A program made the translations under genes and the position numbers. A stretch of 64,000 bases of DNA, taken from positions 62,001-126,000 of the forward strand of contig NZ_JAEDAL010000009.1 in assembly GCF_016093295.1 (NCBI RefSeq), in the 5' to 3' direction. Shown piece by piece: positions 8,689 to 19,055 of this stretch (positions are counted from its first letter, which is position 1; every line of letters begins with the position of its first letter). The DNA is from Inhella gelatinilytica (GTDB lineage Bacteria; Pseudomonadota; Gammaproteobacteria; Burkholderiales; Burkholderiaceae_C). Under the pieces are notes generated by a model. It had not been told where the DNA came from and ran no database searches. It was given only the letters and a program-made list of their open reading frames with translations.

Positions 8689-10131
8689 ATGGCGCAAACT
8701 TACTCAACCCAAACGGCGGCCCCGGCTGCCTATGCTGATGGCCCGGTTCGGGCCTTCGCTTTGGCCGCGGTGCTCTGGGGCATCGTCGGCATGCTGGTGG
8801 GCGTGTTCATCGCCGCCCAACTGGCGTTTCCGGACTTGACGCACGGCATTTCATGGCTCAGCTATGGCCGCTTGCGTCCGCTACACACCAACGCGGTGAT
8901 TTTTGCCTTTGGCGGCTCGGTGCTGTTTGCCACCGCCTATCACGTGGTGCAGCGGACCTGCCAAGTCCGATTGTTCGCACCGCAGCTGGCATGGTTCACG
9001 TTCTGGGGCTGGCAAGCCATCATCGTGGCCGCTGCCCTGACCTTGCCCCTGGGCATCACCAGCGGCAAGGAATATGCCGAGTTGGAATGGCCGATTGACT
9101 TGGCGATTGCCGTGGTGTGGGTGTCCTACGCCATCGTGTTTTTCGGCACGGTGGGTACACGCAAGGTCAAGCACATCTACGTCGCGAACTGGTTCTTCGG
9201 TGCGTTCATCATCACCGTGGCGCTGCTGCACATCGTGAACAGCGCGGCCATGCCGGTCAGCCTGTGGAAGAGCTACTCGGCCTACGCCGGGGTGCAAGAC
9301 GCCATGGTGCAGTGGTGGTACGGCCACAACGCGGTGGGCTTCTTCCTCACGGCCGGCTTCCTCGGGATCATGTACTACTACATCCCCAAGCAGGCCGAGC
9401 GCCCGGTGTACAGCTATCGCCTGTCCATCGTGCACTTCTGGGCCCTGATCTTCACCTACATGTGGGCGGGCCCCCACCATCTGCACTACACGGCGCTGCC
9501 GGATTGGGCGCAGAGCCTGGGCATGTTGTTCTCGTTGGTGCTGCTGGCGCCGAGCTGGGGTGGCATGATCAACGGCATCATGACCCTGTCGGGTGCCTGG
9601 CACAAGCTGCGCGACGACCCGGTGCTGAAGTTCTTGATCGTGTCGCTGTCCTTCTACGGCATGAGCACGTTCGAGGGCCCGATGATGTCCATCAAGACGG
9701 TCAATGCCCTCAGCCACTACACGGACTGGACCGTGGGCCACGTGCACAGCGGTGCGCTGGGCTGGGTGGGTCTGGTGTCGATGGGGGCGCTCTATGCCTT
9801 GATTCCGCGCCTCTATGGCCGCAAGGAAATGCACAGCAAGAGCGCCATTGAGCTGCACTTCTGGATCGCCACCATCGGCATCGTGCTCTACATCGCCGCG
9901 ATGTGGATTGCCGGGGTGATGCAGGGCCTGATGTGGCGCGCTACCAATCCGGACGGCACGCTGGTTTACAGCTTCGTGGAGTCTGTGAAAGCGACCTATC
10001 CCTTCTATCTGATCCGTCTGGCGGGCGGTCTCCTGTACCTCTCGGGCATGTTCGTCATGGCCTGGAACGTGTGGATGACCATCAAGGGCCGTGATGCGGC
10101 CGTGCAAACCCCCAAGTTGGCGGCTGCCTGA
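8689..10131 (+). CDS. ccoN: cbb3-type cytochrome c oxidase subunit I
   Basis: The catalytic heme-copper subunit of the high-affinity terminal oxidase, reducing oxygen at the inner membrane. It has 480 residues and about 12 membrane helices. Visible ligands include His in [14 protein letters not shown], the CuB-side His in YGHNAVGFF, the pair in AGPHHLHY, and the heme ligands in [12 protein letters not shown] placed the start at 8689 (MAQTYSTQT), preceded by a strong AAGGAGAT ribosome site; a longer frame back to 8497 overlaps ccoS. It heads the ccoNOQP operon, probably under Fnr control. Confidence 0.98.
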   Translation: MAQTYSTQTAAPAAYADGPVRAFALAAVLWGIVGMLVGVFIAAQLAFPDLTHGISWLSYGRLRPLHTNAVIFAFGGSVLFATAYHVVQRTCQVRLFAPQLAWFTFWGWQAIIVAAALTLPLGITSGKEYAELEWPIDLAIAVVWVSYAIVFFGTVGTRKVKHIYVANWFFGAFIITVALLHIVNSAAMPVSLWKSYSAYAGVQDAMVQWWYGHNAVGFFLTAGFLGIMYYYIPKQAERPVYSYRLSIVHFWALIFTYMWAGPHHLHYTALPDWAQSLGMLFSLVLLAPSWGGMINGIMTLSGAWHKLRDDPVLKFLIVSLSFYGMSTFEGPMMSIKTVNALSHYTDWTVGHVHSGALGWVGLVSMGALYALIPRLYGRKEMHSKSAIELHFWIATIGIVLYIAAMWIAGVMQGLMWRATNPDGTLVYSFVESVKATYPFYLIRLAGGLLYLSGMFVMAWNVWMTIKGRDAAVQTPKLAAA

Positions 10132-10144
10132 AGGAGAGAACAAG

Positions 10145-10768
10145 ATGGCTGATCTGAACAAGCCGGTAACGGGCCACGAACGCATCGAGACCAACAACTT
10201 CTTGATGATCGTGTTGATCCTGGTGGCCGTGATCTTTGGTGGCCTGGTGGAAATCGTGCCGCTGTTTTTCCAGCGCTCGACGACCGAGGCCAGTCCGGGT
10301 GTGAAGCCCTATACCGCACTGCAATTGGCGGGCCGTGACGTCTACATTCGTGAGGGTTGCTACAACTGCCACTCGCAAATGATTCGCCCGTTCCGTGCCG
10401 AGACGCTGCGCTACGGGCCCTATTCCAAGGCGGGTGAATTCGTCTACGACCACCCGTTCCAGTGGGGCAGCAAACGCACGGGGCCGGACCTGCACCGTGT
10501 GGGGGGGCGCTATTCGGACGAATGGCACCGTGTGCACTTGAACCAGCCGCGTGACGTGGTGCCCGAAAGCAACATGCCGGCCTATCCCTGGTTGGCCACG
10601 GCAACGGTGGATCCCGCCAGCATGGCGCCCAAGATGAAGGCCCTGCGCACGGTGGGCGTGCCTTACACGGATGCGGAAATCGCCGAAGCTGCCGAAGCGG
10701 TCAAAGGCAAGACCGAAATGGACGCCGTGATTGCTTATTTGCAAGGCATGGGAAGGGTTTCACCATGA
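10145..10768 (+). CDS. ccoO: cbb3-type cytochrome c oxidase subunit II (mono-heme cytochrome c)
   Basis: A membrane-anchored c-type cytochrome that passes electrons to CcoN. The 207-residue protein has an N-terminal anchor ([20 protein letters not shown], about residues 19-38) and one heme-c site in [16 protein letters not shown] conserved [16 protein letters not shown] segment and the late MPAYPWL methionine region follow. It starts 13 bases after ccoN behind AAGGAGAG, and its stop overlaps the ccoQ start (ATGA). The 207-residue length is normal for the family. Confidence 0.97.
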   Translation: MADLNKPVTGHERIETNNFLMIVLILVAVIFGGLVEIVPLFFQRSTTEASPGVKPYTALQLAGRDVYIREGCYNCHSQMIRPFRAETLRYGPYSKAGEFVYDHPFQWGSKRTGPDLHRVGGRYSDEWHRVHLNQPRDVVPESNMPAYPWLATATVDPASMAPKMKALRTVGVPYTDAEIAEAAEAVKGKTEMDAVIAYLQGMGRVSP

Positions 10769-10908
10769 GCTGGGACCTGAACTTGGTTCGAGGGGCGGTC
10801 ACGGCCGTGTCGTTCCTCGTTTTCATTGCCTTGGTGGTGCACACCTGGAATCGCAAGCGGCAAGCCGAGCACCAATCGGCTGAGGCCTTGCCATTCGCAG
10901 ACGAATAA
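10765..10908 (+). CDS. ccoQ: cbb3 oxidase small subunit CcoQ
   Basis: A 47-residue single-helix protein ([17 protein letters not shown], helix about residues 9-28, then a charged tail NRKRQAEHQ). Its size, position between ccoO and ccoP, and ATGA overlap with ccoO identify it. CcoQ/FixQ stabilises the oxidase complex. ccoP follows after nine bases. Confidence 0.93.
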   Translation: MSWDLNLVRGAVTAVSFLVFIALVVHTWNRKRQAEHQSAEALPFADE

Positions 10909-10917
10909 GGAACCCAA

Positions 10918-11814
10918 ATGAGTGATTTCTTCAGCAGTGGGTGGCATTGGTTCATTGCCGTCCTTTCCGTGGGTGGCCTCGCTTTCTGCATTTGGCTGCT
11001 CTTCGCGTCCGCCAAGACCACCGACATGTCCAGCGATGGCACGACGGGTCACGTGTGGGACGACGACTTGCGTGAAATGAACAACCCCTTGCCGCGGTGG
11101 TGGCTGGGTCTGTTTGTGATCACCGTGGTGTTCAGCGCGATCTACTTGTTCCTTTATCCGGGCTTGGGCCAGGTGGAGGGCTCGCTCAAGTGGAGCAGCG
11201 ACGGCCAGTACCAGGACGAAATGGCCAAGGCTCAGGCCAAAACGGCCCCGCTGTATCAGCGTTTGGCGGCGATGGATGCTCCGGCGCTGGCGGCGGACGC
11301 GGAGGCCATGGGGATTGGTCAGCGCCTGTTCTTGAACAACTGCGCCCAGTGCCACGGTTCCGATGCCAAAGGCAGCAAGGGCTTTCCCAACTTGAGCGAC
11401 AACGACTGGCTGTGGGGCGGGGACTTCGCGGCCATCAAGCACTCCATCACTGAAGGCCGGGTCGGCCAAATGCCGCCCATGGCCGCCGCTGTGGGGAGCG
11501 CCGAAGACCAGCGCAATTTGGCCCACTATGTGCTGAGCCTCTCGGGCAGTGCACATGACAACCTGCGGGCTCAGTTGGGCAAGGAGAAGTTTGCGGCTTG
11601 TGCGGCCTGCCACGGCGCGAAGGGTGAGGGCAACACCGCTCTGGGGGCCCCGAACTTAAGCGACAAGGTGTGGCTGCATGGGTGGGGTGAACCGGCGATC
11701 TTGGCCATGATCCAAAACGGCAAGCACAACGAAATGCCGGCCCAGAAGAATGCGTTGCCTCCCGAGCAAATCCATGTGCTGGCGGCGTATGTCTGGAGCC
11801 TTTCCAACCGCTGA
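10918..11814 (+). CDS. ccoP: cbb3-type cytochrome c oxidase subunit III (di-heme cytochrome c)
   Basis: CcoP feeds electrons into the oxidase from soluble or bc1-derived cytochromes. The 298 residues include two N-terminal membrane helices (WHWFIAVLSVGGLAFCIWLL, and one after the PRWWLGLFVITVVFSAIYLFLYPG start). A periplasmic part carries two heme-c sites, NNCAQCHG and AACAACHG. The distal methionines are in GQMPPM and EMPAQ. It ends the ccoNOQP unit; ccoG follows after 23 bases. Confidence 0.97.
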   Translation: MSDFFSSGWHWFIAVLSVGGLAFCIWLLFASAKTTDMSSDGTTGHVWDDDLREMNNPLPRWWLGLFVITVVFSAIYLFLYPGLGQVEGSLKWSSDGQYQDEMAKAQAKTAPLYQRLAAMDAPALAADAEAMGIGQRLFLNNCAQCHGSDAKGSKGFPNLSDNDWLWGGDFAAIKHSITEGRVGQMPPMAAAVGSAEDQRNLAHYVLSLSGSAHDNLRAQLGKEKFAACAACHGAKGEGNTALGAPNLSDKVWLHGWGEPAILAMIQNGKHNEMPAQKNALPPEQIHVLAAYVWSLSNR

Positions 11815-11837
11815 GGCGGGCCTTGTGCCCTAAGTGA

Positions 11838-13262
11838 ATGTCGAATCAGCCCGAAGAAGCGGTCGTACGTCTTTATCGAAAACGGCAACGGATCCACCCC
11901 CGCGAGATCAGCGGCAGGTTTCAATCGTGGCGGTGGGTCTTTGTTTTCCTCACGCAGGCGGTCTTTTACGGGCTGCCTTGGCTGGAGTGGAACGCGCGGC
12001 AAGCCGTCTTATTCGATCTTGAGGCACGCCGCTTCTTCCTGTTTGGCTTGGTCCTGTACCCGCAGGATCTGTTCTATCTCACCGCGCTGCTCCTGCTCAG
12101 CGCGTATTCCTTGTTTCTCTTTACCGCGGTGGCTGGGCGCTTGTGGTGCGGCTACGCTTGCCCTCAAACGGTGTACACGTCGATCTTTTTGTGGGTCGAG
12201 CAACGGTTTGAGGGCAGCAAGGCACAGCGAGAGCGTTTTGACCACGCGCCTTGGTCGGGAGAAAAGCTAAGGCGTCGCGGTGGCAAGCATTTGGTCTGGG
12301 TGGCGCTGGCGCTGGTGACGGGTTTCACCTTCGTCGGCTACTTCACGCCGATCAAGACGCTTTGGGTCGAAACCCTGCAGGGGCAGCTCGGGCCCTGGCA
12401 GAGCTTCTGGATCCTGTTCTACGCCTTTGCCACTTGGGGCAACGCCGGGTTCATGCGGGAGCAGGTATGCAAATACATGTGCCCCTATGCGCGCTTTCAG
12501 AGCGCCATGTTCGACCGTGACACTTTGATCATCGGGTACGACGTCGAGCGGGGGGAGCCGCGAGGCGCCCGCGGTCGCAAGGACGATTTGAAAGCCAAGC
12601 AACTGGGGCATTGCATTGATTGCGGCCTGTGTGTGCAGGTTTGCCCGGTGGGGATCGACATCCGCAAAGGCTTGCAGTACGAGTGCATCGGATGTGCAGC
12701 TTGCGTGGATGCCTGTGATCAGGTGATGGCCAAGATGCAGTACCCCTTGGGGCTAATCCGCTACGACACCGAGAATGGTATTGAGCAGCACCTCAGCCGC
12801 GGACAGGAATGGCTGCGGGTGCTGCGACCGCGAGTCTGGGTGTATGCGGCCGGTTTGGTACTGATTACCGGCGTGGTGGGTTACTCCCTCTGGGCGAGGC
12901 CCCCGATGCGGTATGACGTGGTCCGAGATCGGGGGGCTCTGGCTCGGTTTAACGAGCAAGGTCAACTGGAAAACGTGTACCGGATTCAATTGATGAATGT
13001 GGTGGAACGCCCCCAGCGCTATCGCATCCGGGTCCAAACCGCGTCGACTGAGTTGCCAGCATTGGAATTGGGCGCCGTCGGTGAGGTGGAGCTGGGGGCC
13101 GTTGAGGCCCGGTGGCTGCCAGTTACGGTTCAATTGCCCGCGAACTCGGTCCCGCCGGCCCCGGGGGCCTATGCGATCGAATTTACAGTGGAGCGTTTGG
13201 CCCACGCACAGGACGACACCCGTGTGGTGCCTGAAAAGTCAACTTTTGTCGTGCCCCGATGA
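11838..13262 (+). CDS. ccoG: cbb3 oxidase accessory protein, polyferredoxin type
   Basis: CcoG is an inner-membrane iron-sulfur protein implicated in copper reduction during cbb3 assembly. The 474 residues contain several membrane helices and an NapH-like CGYACPQTVYTSIF motif. Further along are CKYMCPYARFQ and two ferredoxin clusters, CIDCGLCVQVCPVG and CIGCAACVDACDQVM. The C-terminal third is a periplasmic Ig-like domain, normal for the family. The ATG at 11838 has only a weak ribosome site nearby. The stop overlaps the ccoH start. Confidence 0.95.
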   Translation: MSNQPEEAVVRLYRKRQRIHPREISGRFQSWRWVFVFLTQAVFYGLPWLEWNARQAVLFDLEARRFFLFGLVLYPQDLFYLTALLLLSAYSLFLFTAVAGRLWCGYACPQTVYTSIFLWVEQRFEGSKAQRERFDHAPWSGEKLRRRGGKHLVWVALALVTGFTFVGYFTPIKTLWVETLQGQLGPWQSFWILFYAFATWGNAGFMREQVCKYMCPYARFQSAMFDRDTLIIGYDVERGEPRGARGRKDDLKAKQLGHCIDCGLCVQVCPVGIDIRKGLQYECIGCAACVDACDQVMAKMQYPLGLIRYDTENGIEQHLSRGQEWLRVLRPRVWVYAAGLVLITGVVGYSLWARPPMRYDVVRDRGALARFNEQGQLENVYRIQLMNVVERPQRYRIRVQTASTELPALELGAVGEVELGAVEARWLPVTVQLPANSVPPAPGAYAIEFTVERLAHAQDDTRVVPEKSTFVVPR

Positions 13263-13495
13263 ATGCGCCTCAGCCGATTTCGAACCCCAAGCAGCCCTGG
13301 TACCGTTTTCGAATGGTGTGGCTGGTTCTCGCCTTCCCGATTGCCGCAGTGGTCATGGGCATAGGAACGGTGATCATTGCCGTGCGCAACCCCGACCCGG
13401 TGCTGCGCGTCGCCCCACAGGCGGCGGAGGAGACTCCGGCAGTCGAAGGGCGCAACCACGCAGCGACCGGCGCAAAAAAAGCCTCGGCACCGTAG
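13259..13495 (+). CDS. ccoH: FixH/CcoH-like cbb3 assembly protein
   Basis: A 78-residue protein with one membrane helix (VWLVLAFPIAAVVMGIGTVIIAV, about residues 19-41) and a short periplasmic Ala/Glu tail. FixH/CcoH proteins are usually about 150 residues, so this one is short: it retains the helix but lacks most of the periplasmic domain. Its start overlaps the ccoG stop (ATGA). Its last codons (Lys-Lys-Ala-Ser-Ala-Pro) coincide with the intrinsic terminator of the convergent fnr gene. The role is inferred mainly from position. Confidence 0.8.
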   Translation: MNAPQPISNPKQPWYRFRMVWLVLAFPIAAVVMGIGTVIIAVRNPDPVLRVAPQAAEETPAVEGRNHAATGAKKASAP

Positions 13496-13504
13496 TGGCG
13501 AGGC
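13474..13504 (-). terminator. intrinsic terminator of fnr, embedded in the ccoH 3' end
   Basis: GCCTCGGCAC (13481-13490) pairs with GTGGCGAGGC (13495-13504), with one internal mismatch and a four-base loop. On the minus strand it is followed by seven T residues (the A-run at 13474-13480). It therefore serves fnr, yet overlaps the last six codons and stop of ccoH. Confidence 0.8.
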
Positions 13505-13531
13505 GCAGAGCCCGGGTGGGCGGACGGGTGC

Positions 13532-14266
13532 TCAGCAGGCGGCGCTGGACACCAAGCGCTGCAAAGACTCGGGCTGCAACACGGTGATCTGCCGCTGGCG
13601 CACTTCCAGGATGCCTTCATCCTGGAAGCGCGAGAACGTGCGGCTGACGGTCTCCAACTTCAAGCCGAGGTAAGAGCCAATTTCTTCGCGGGTCATGCGC
13701 AACACCAACTCGCTGGGCGAATAGCCGCGCGCCTGCAAGCGCTGGGTGAGATTGAGCAAGAAAGCAGCCAAACGCTCTTCGGCCCGCATGGAGCCGAGCA
13801 ACAACATCACGCCGTGGTCCCGTACGATCTCGCGGCTCATGATGCGATGCAACTGGTGCTGGAGCGCGTTGAATTCGCGGGCCAAATGTTCCAGCTGGTC
13901 GAACGGCATCACGCAGACCTGGGAATCTTCCAAGGCTTCGGCGTCCACGGTGTGGCGGCTGGTTCCGATGCCATCGAGTCCGAGCAACTCGCCCGCCATC
14001 TGAAAACCCGTCACCTGGATGCGGCCGTCTTCGGCGTTCACGCAGGTCTTGAAAAAGCCGGTTCGCACGGCATAGAGCGCATGAAAGGGCTCGCCCACCC
14101 GGAACAGGGTTTGGCCTCGGGGCACCGTGCGGCGCTGAGCCACGAGCCCATCCAGGCGTTGCATGTCGGATTCGTTCAAGCCAACGGGCAAACACAGTTC
14201 GCGCAGGTTGCAGTTGGAACAGGCGGTGCGTAGGGGCTCTACGCGAATGGGTGTCGGGCTGAGCAT
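13532..14266 (-). CDS. fnr: Fnr-type oxygen-sensing transcription regulator
   Basis: A CRP/FNR-family activator that binds a [4Fe-4S] cluster and DNA when oxygen is low. The 244-residue protein has the cluster cysteines Cys16, Cys19 and Cys25 (ACSNCNLRELC) plus Cys118 (DSQVCVMPF), matching the E. coli pattern at 20, 23, 29 and 122. It has a cyclic-nucleotide-like beta roll and a C-terminal helix-turn-helix TREEIGSYLGLKLETVSRTFSRF. The start is the ATG at 14266 with AAGGA ten bases upstream. It is divergent from hemN, with an FNR-box-like site between, and is likely the regulator of the neighbouring cco genes. Confidence 0.96.
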   Translation of the reverse strand: MLSPTPIRVEPLRTACSNCNLRELCLPVGLNESDMQRLDGLVAQRRTVPRGQTLFRVGEPFHALYAVRTGFFKTCVNAEDGRIQVTGFQMAGELLGLDGIGTSRHTVDAEALEDSQVCVMPFDQLEHLAREFNALQHQLHRIMSREIVRDHGVMLLLGSMRAEERLAAFLLNLTQRLQARGYSPSELVLRMTREEIGSYLGLKLETVSRTFSRFQDEGILEVRQRQITVLQPESLQRLVSSAAC

Positions 14267-14306
14267 CGAACAATTATCCTTGGATTCCCGCCGGGTCGTT
14301 CGAGCG

Positions 14307-14320
14307 TTGAGCCGAATCAA
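14307..14320. promoter_or_regulatory. FNR box between fnr and hemN
   Basis: TTGAGCCGAATCAA matches TTGAT-N4-ATCAA with one mismatch. Its centre is 47 bases from the fnr ATG and 41 bases from the hemN ATG. It could mediate fnr autocontrol, hemN control or both; the hemN spacing is short for a class II site unless the transcript is leaderless. Confidence 0.6.
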
Positions 14321-14354
14321 TGACGCCCCCCGGTTTTCCCGGCAGGATTCCGCC

Positions 14355-15788
14355 ATGTCCGAAACATTCACCGCCCAATCCGGCTCGCCTTCGGGTCCAG
14401 CCTTCTTGCCCCCTGGTTTGCTGAGTCGCCTTGAGTCCAGCGGGCCCCGGTACACGTCTTACCCGACCGCCGACCGGTTCGTAGAGGCCCACGGGCCCGA
14501 GCAGCACACCCTGGCGTTGGCTCAGCGTGCGCGAGGGGTCGGCGGTGCCAGTGGCGCCGGATCACCCTTGTCGCTTTACGTGCATGTGCCTTTTTGTGAG
14601 TCGCTGTGCTACTACTGCGCCTGCAACAAGATTGTCACCAAGCACCACGAGCGGGGCGCCGAATACCTGGATCTTTTGGACGCTGAAATCGACCTCTGGG
14701 TCAAGGGTTTGGGTGGGCATACGGCCGCCTCGCAAGTGCACTTGGGCGGGGGCACGCCGACCTTCTTGAGCGATAGCGAATTGACGCGGTTGGTGAATCG
14801 CCTCAAGCAGGCGTTCGAGTGGTTGCCCCAGGTTGAGGCGTCGATCGAGGTGGACCCTCGCACCGTGGATGCGCAGCGCTTGGCGCACCTTAAGGCGCTG
14901 GGTTTCAACCGACTCAGTCTGGGCATCCAAGATTTTGACGAGCGGGTTCAGCAGGCGGTTCACCGCGTGCAGTCGTTTGAGCAGGTCCAAGCGCTGATGA
15001 ATTCGGCGCGCGACTTGGGGTTTCAGTCGCTCAATCTGGACCTGATTTGTGGCCTGCCGCTGCAGACCCCCGAGAGTTTTGGGCGTACCTTGCAGCAGGT
15101 CATCGCGCTGCGGCCCGAACGCATTGCGCTCTATGCCTATGCCCACCTGCCGCAGCGCTTCAAAGCACAGCGACGCATTCACACGGCGGACATTCCCTTG
15201 CCCGAAGTGCGATTGCAACTCCATGCCCAGGCGATTGCAGCCTTTATCGAAGCGGGCTACGAGCACATCGGGATGGATCATTTCGCACTGCCGGATGACG
15301 CCTTGGCGCAGGCCAAGCGTCAGGGCCGTTTGCACCGGAATTTCCAGGGCTATACCGTGCAACCGGATGGGGACCTGATTGGCTTGGGGGTCTCGGCCAT
15401 TTCGCGCTTGGGGGCGACGTACTGCCAGAACGCCAAGACTATTGAAGAATACGGGGATGCGCTCCGCCAGCACCAATGGCCTGTTGTTCGCGGCATCTCG
15501 CTGGGGCGCGACGACTTGGTTCGACGGGCCACCATCATGGCTCTGATGTGCCAGGGCCGGCTGGACTTTCAAGCCCTGGCCGATGCGCATTTGATCGATC
15601 CGAAACAGTATTTCGCGGCGGAGTTGGCCGCCTTGGCGGCGCACCAAGAGCAAGGGCTGGTTGAGTTGACTGCCCATGCTGTGGAAGTGACCCCGCTGGG
15701 CTGGTTTTTCATTCGTTCCATTGCTTCGGTTTTTGACCGCTTCTTGCAGATGGATGGCGCGCGCGAGAAGTTTTCCAAGATCATTTGA
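14355..15788 (+). CDS. hemN: oxygen-independent coproporphyrinogen III oxidase
   Basis: A radical SAM enzyme that decarboxylates coproporphyrinogen III to protoporphyrinogen IX without oxygen, supplying heme when oxygen is limiting. The 477-residue protein has the HemN N-terminus SSGPRYTSYPTADRF and the cluster motif FCESLCYYCAC (CxxxCxxC). The GGGTPTFL, DPRTVD and SLGIQDFDERVQ segments are conserved as well. True HemN length and the SGPRYTSYP start distinguish it from HemW. The ATG at 14355 has AGGA seven bases upstream. The heme link to the cbb3 oxidase and Fnr explains the neighbourhood. Confidence 0.97.
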   Translation: MSETFTAQSGSPSGPAFLPPGLLSRLESSGPRYTSYPTADRFVEAHGPEQHTLALAQRARGVGGASGAGSPLSLYVHVPFCESLCYYCACNKIVTKHHERGAEYLDLLDAEIDLWVKGLGGHTAASQVHLGGGTPTFLSDSELTRLVNRLKQAFEWLPQVEASIEVDPRTVDAQRLAHLKALGFNRLSLGIQDFDERVQQAVHRVQSFEQVQALMNSARDLGFQSLNLDLICGLPLQTPESFGRTLQQVIALRPERIALYAYAHLPQRFKAQRRIHTADIPLPEVRLQLHAQAIAAFIEAGYEHIGMDHFALPDDALAQAKRQGRLHRNFQGYTVQPDGDLIGLGVSAISRLGATYCQNAKTIEEYGDALRQHQWPVVRGISLGRDDLVRRATIMALMCQGRLDFQALADAHLIDPKQYFAAELAALAAHQEQGLVELTAHAVEVTPLGWFFIRSIASVFDRFLQMDGAREKFSKII

Positions 15789-15812
15789 GCCAATGAGGGC
15801 GGTGCGTTTGGC

Positions 15813-16454
15813 ATGTTGATCTCCGCGGCTCTGATTGTCAGCGCCGCCTTGATGGGGCTGGCCGCGATACCGCATTGCGCGCTGATGTGCTCGGCCCCAT
15901 GTGCGGCTGTGGCGCCTCGTCCGGCAGATCAATGGACCTTTCAACTGGCCCGCTTGCTCAGCTACGCCGCAGCCGGGGCCTTGGCTGCCGGGGTAGTCGG
16001 AACCCTGCGCGAGGCGTCCACCCTGACGCAAAGCGTGCGGCCGGTGTGGACGATGCTGCAATCCGGCGTGCTGGCGCTGGGTTTATGGCTGCTCGTGACC
16101 GGGCAATTGCCGGCGTGGCTCGGGCGACTGGGGGTTCCCGGTAGCGCCCGGCGCTGGGGTCCAGGGGCCGGGTTGCTGTGGGCGGCATGGCCCTGCGGGC
16201 TGCTGCAGGCAGCGCTATTGACGGCCTCGCTGGCCGATCACCCGCTGGGCGGGGCCCTGGCCATGGCGACCTTTGCCCTGACCTCTGGTCCGGGTTTGCT
16301 CTGGGCTCCCGCCTTGTTTCGTCGCTTGCGCGGCGTTCAGAACGGCCAGTGGGCGATTCGCCTGGCCGGTGCGTCCCTGGTTCTGGCGGCCCTCTGGGCC
16401 CTTGGGCACGGGCTTTGGGCTCGCTTCATCGAATGGTGCGGCATAGCCTCCTAG
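15813..16454 (+). CDS. TauE/SafE-like (UreH-like) membrane protein
   Basis: A 213-residue inner-membrane protein with about six helices. The N-terminus has the metal-handling-looking [17 protein letters not shown] motif, and a second helix bundle carries [18 protein letters not shown]. Related proteins are found next to cbb3 assembly genes and copper ATPases in proteobacteria, where a role in copper supply or cytochrome maturation is suspected. It starts 24 bases after hemN on the same strand. The function here is inferred from family and place, not shown. Confidence 0.75.
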   Translation: MLISAALIVSAALMGLAAIPHCALMCSAPCAAVAPRPADQWTFQLARLLSYAAAGALAAGVVGTLREASTLTQSVRPVWTMLQSGVLALGLWLLVTGQLPAWLGRLGVPGSARRWGPGAGLLWAAWPCGLLQAALLTASLADHPLGGALAMATFALTSGPGLLWAPALFRRLRGVQNGQWAIRLAGASLVLAALWALGHGLWARFIEWCGIAS

Positions 16455-16457
16455 AAT
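16452..16457 (+). promoter_or_regulatory. candidate -10 element before icd
   Basis: TAGAAT in the context cctagaatcg, 43 bases before the icd ATG and overlapping the stop of the upstream membrane-protein gene. No convincing -35 is seen at 17 bases. The same core recurs before other genes here. Confidence 0.45.
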
Positions 16458-16500
16458 CGATCATTCTGTCTCTGCAACCAACCTGCCTGGAGCCTCATCC

Positions 16501-17754
<1,254 letters not shown>

Positions 17755-17775
17755 GCCCTAGGGCTATCCTCGACG

Positions 17776-17800
17776 AGCCCCGCTACGGCGGGGCTTTTTT
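17776..17800 (+). terminator. intrinsic terminator of icd
   Basis: AGCCCCGC (17776-17783) pairs with GCGGGGCT (17788-17795) around a TACG tetraloop, followed by TTTTTT. It ends icd and abuts the stop codon of the convergent phoR. Confidence 0.92.
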
Positions 17801-19055
17801 ATGCCTCGGTGCGGCGCAAGCAACTCAATGGCAAACGCAGCGTAAAACAGCTTCCCCGGCCAGGCTCGGATTCAATGGCCAGTTCGGCCCCGTGCTGTTG
17901 CAGCACGTGCTTCACGATGGCCAAGCCCAGCCCAGTCCCGCCGGTGTCCCGCGAGCGACTGGCATCCACCCGATAGAAGCGTTCCGTGAGTCGCGGTAGA
18001 TGCTCTGCCGCGATGCCGATGCCGTTGTCTCGAACCGCGATGGACGCCCAGCCGCTGGCATCGGGCGGCGTCCAATGCAGTTCCACCGTGCCGCCCGCAG
18101 GCGTGTAGCGCACGGCGTTCCCGAGCAAATTGCTGAGGGCGCTGTGCCAGTCGCTTTCCTGCCCCTTCAGCGACCATCCCGCGGCGGTTTCCAGACCGCG
18201 GATGGGGAGGGCATGATGTCCCTGATCCGCGACCTCGGCATGTTGGTGGCACCGTTCGAGCAAGGCTCGCAAATCGACCCAGGCTTCGCTCAGGCTGGCT
18301 GCGGGCGTGTTTTCCAAGCGGGCCAGAGTGAGCAGATCGGCCACCAGGGCCTGCATGCGATCGGTTTGTTGCCGCATCAGGCCCAGCGCGTGCTGCTGCT
18401 CTTTGGGCGTCAAGGCGAGGGTTTGCAAGGTCTCCACAAACCCGGCAATTACGGTTAGGGGGCTGCGCACTTCATGGGACACATTGGCGACGAAATCGCG
18501 GCGCATGCGCTCCAGTTGAGTGCGTTCGGTGACGTCTTGCGTCACCAGCAGCGTCATGGGGTTCGGCGACTGCAGGCCAAACCGCCGGCTCAGCACCAGG
18601 AGTTGTCGGTGGTTCCAGGCGAATTGGGCCTGATCACTGTCGCGCCCGCCGCTGAGCAAGGCCACAAAGATCGGCGCCCGAACGAGGTTGCGCAGGTTTT
18701 GCAACTGGTCCCGTGCCGGGTCGAGGCCCAGGTGTTGCGCGGCAGCGGTGTTGAACCAACGCACTTGATCCTGAGGGTCCAAGAGCAGGAGGCCATTGGG
18801 GTGCACTTCCAGGGCGTCCAAAAATTGGGCCAGTCGCTGCTGCTCGTCACGGGCTTGTCGCTCCCGCTCGCGCAGGGCCCGCTCGATCCGCTCCGCCAGG
18901 CGGGCCTGCCGGCCCCAGAGTTCGGGCGCCGCTTTGTCAGCTCCTTGTTGGAGCCATCGCTCCAAGCGGTGCTGTCGCCAGCGTTGACTCAATCCCTGGT
19001 ACACCAAGGCGGCCGCCAGCAGCCCCAAGCTGATTTCAAGCGGTTGAACGGTCAT
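17799..19055 (-). CDS. phoR: phosphate-regulon sensor histidine kinase
   Basis: Senses phosphate status through the Pst complex and PhoU, and phosphorylates PhoB. The 418-residue protein has one clear N-terminal helix (ISLGLLAAALVYQGL) and a PAS domain (about residues 75-180). The HisKA helix FVANVSHEVRSPLTVIAGFVETL carries the phospho-His, and the ATPase domain has NLLGNAVRYTP, DNGIGI and GTGLGLAIVKHVL. It lacks a large periplasmic domain, as is normal for PhoR. Its start overlaps the phoB stop (ATGA). Confidence 0.95.
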   Translation of the reverse strand: MTVQPLEISLGLLAAALVYQGLSQRWRQHRLERWLQQGADKAAPELWGRQARLAERIERALRERERQARDEQQRLAQFLDALEVHPNGLLLLDPQDQVRWFNTAAAQHLGLDPARDQLQNLRNLVRAPIFVALLSGGRDSDQAQFAWNHRQLLVLSRRFGLQSPNPMTLLVTQDVTERTQLERMRRDFVANVSHEVRSPLTVIAGFVETLQTLALTPKEQQHALGLMRQQTDRMQALVADLLTLARLENTPAASLSEAWVDLRALLERCHQHAEVADQGHHALPIRGLETAAGWSLKGQESDWHSALSNLLGNAVRYTPAGGTVELHWTPPDASGWASIAVRDNGIGIAAEHLPRLTERFYRVDASRSRDTGGTGLGLAIVKHVLQQHGAELAIESEPGRGSCFTLRLPLSCLRRTEA

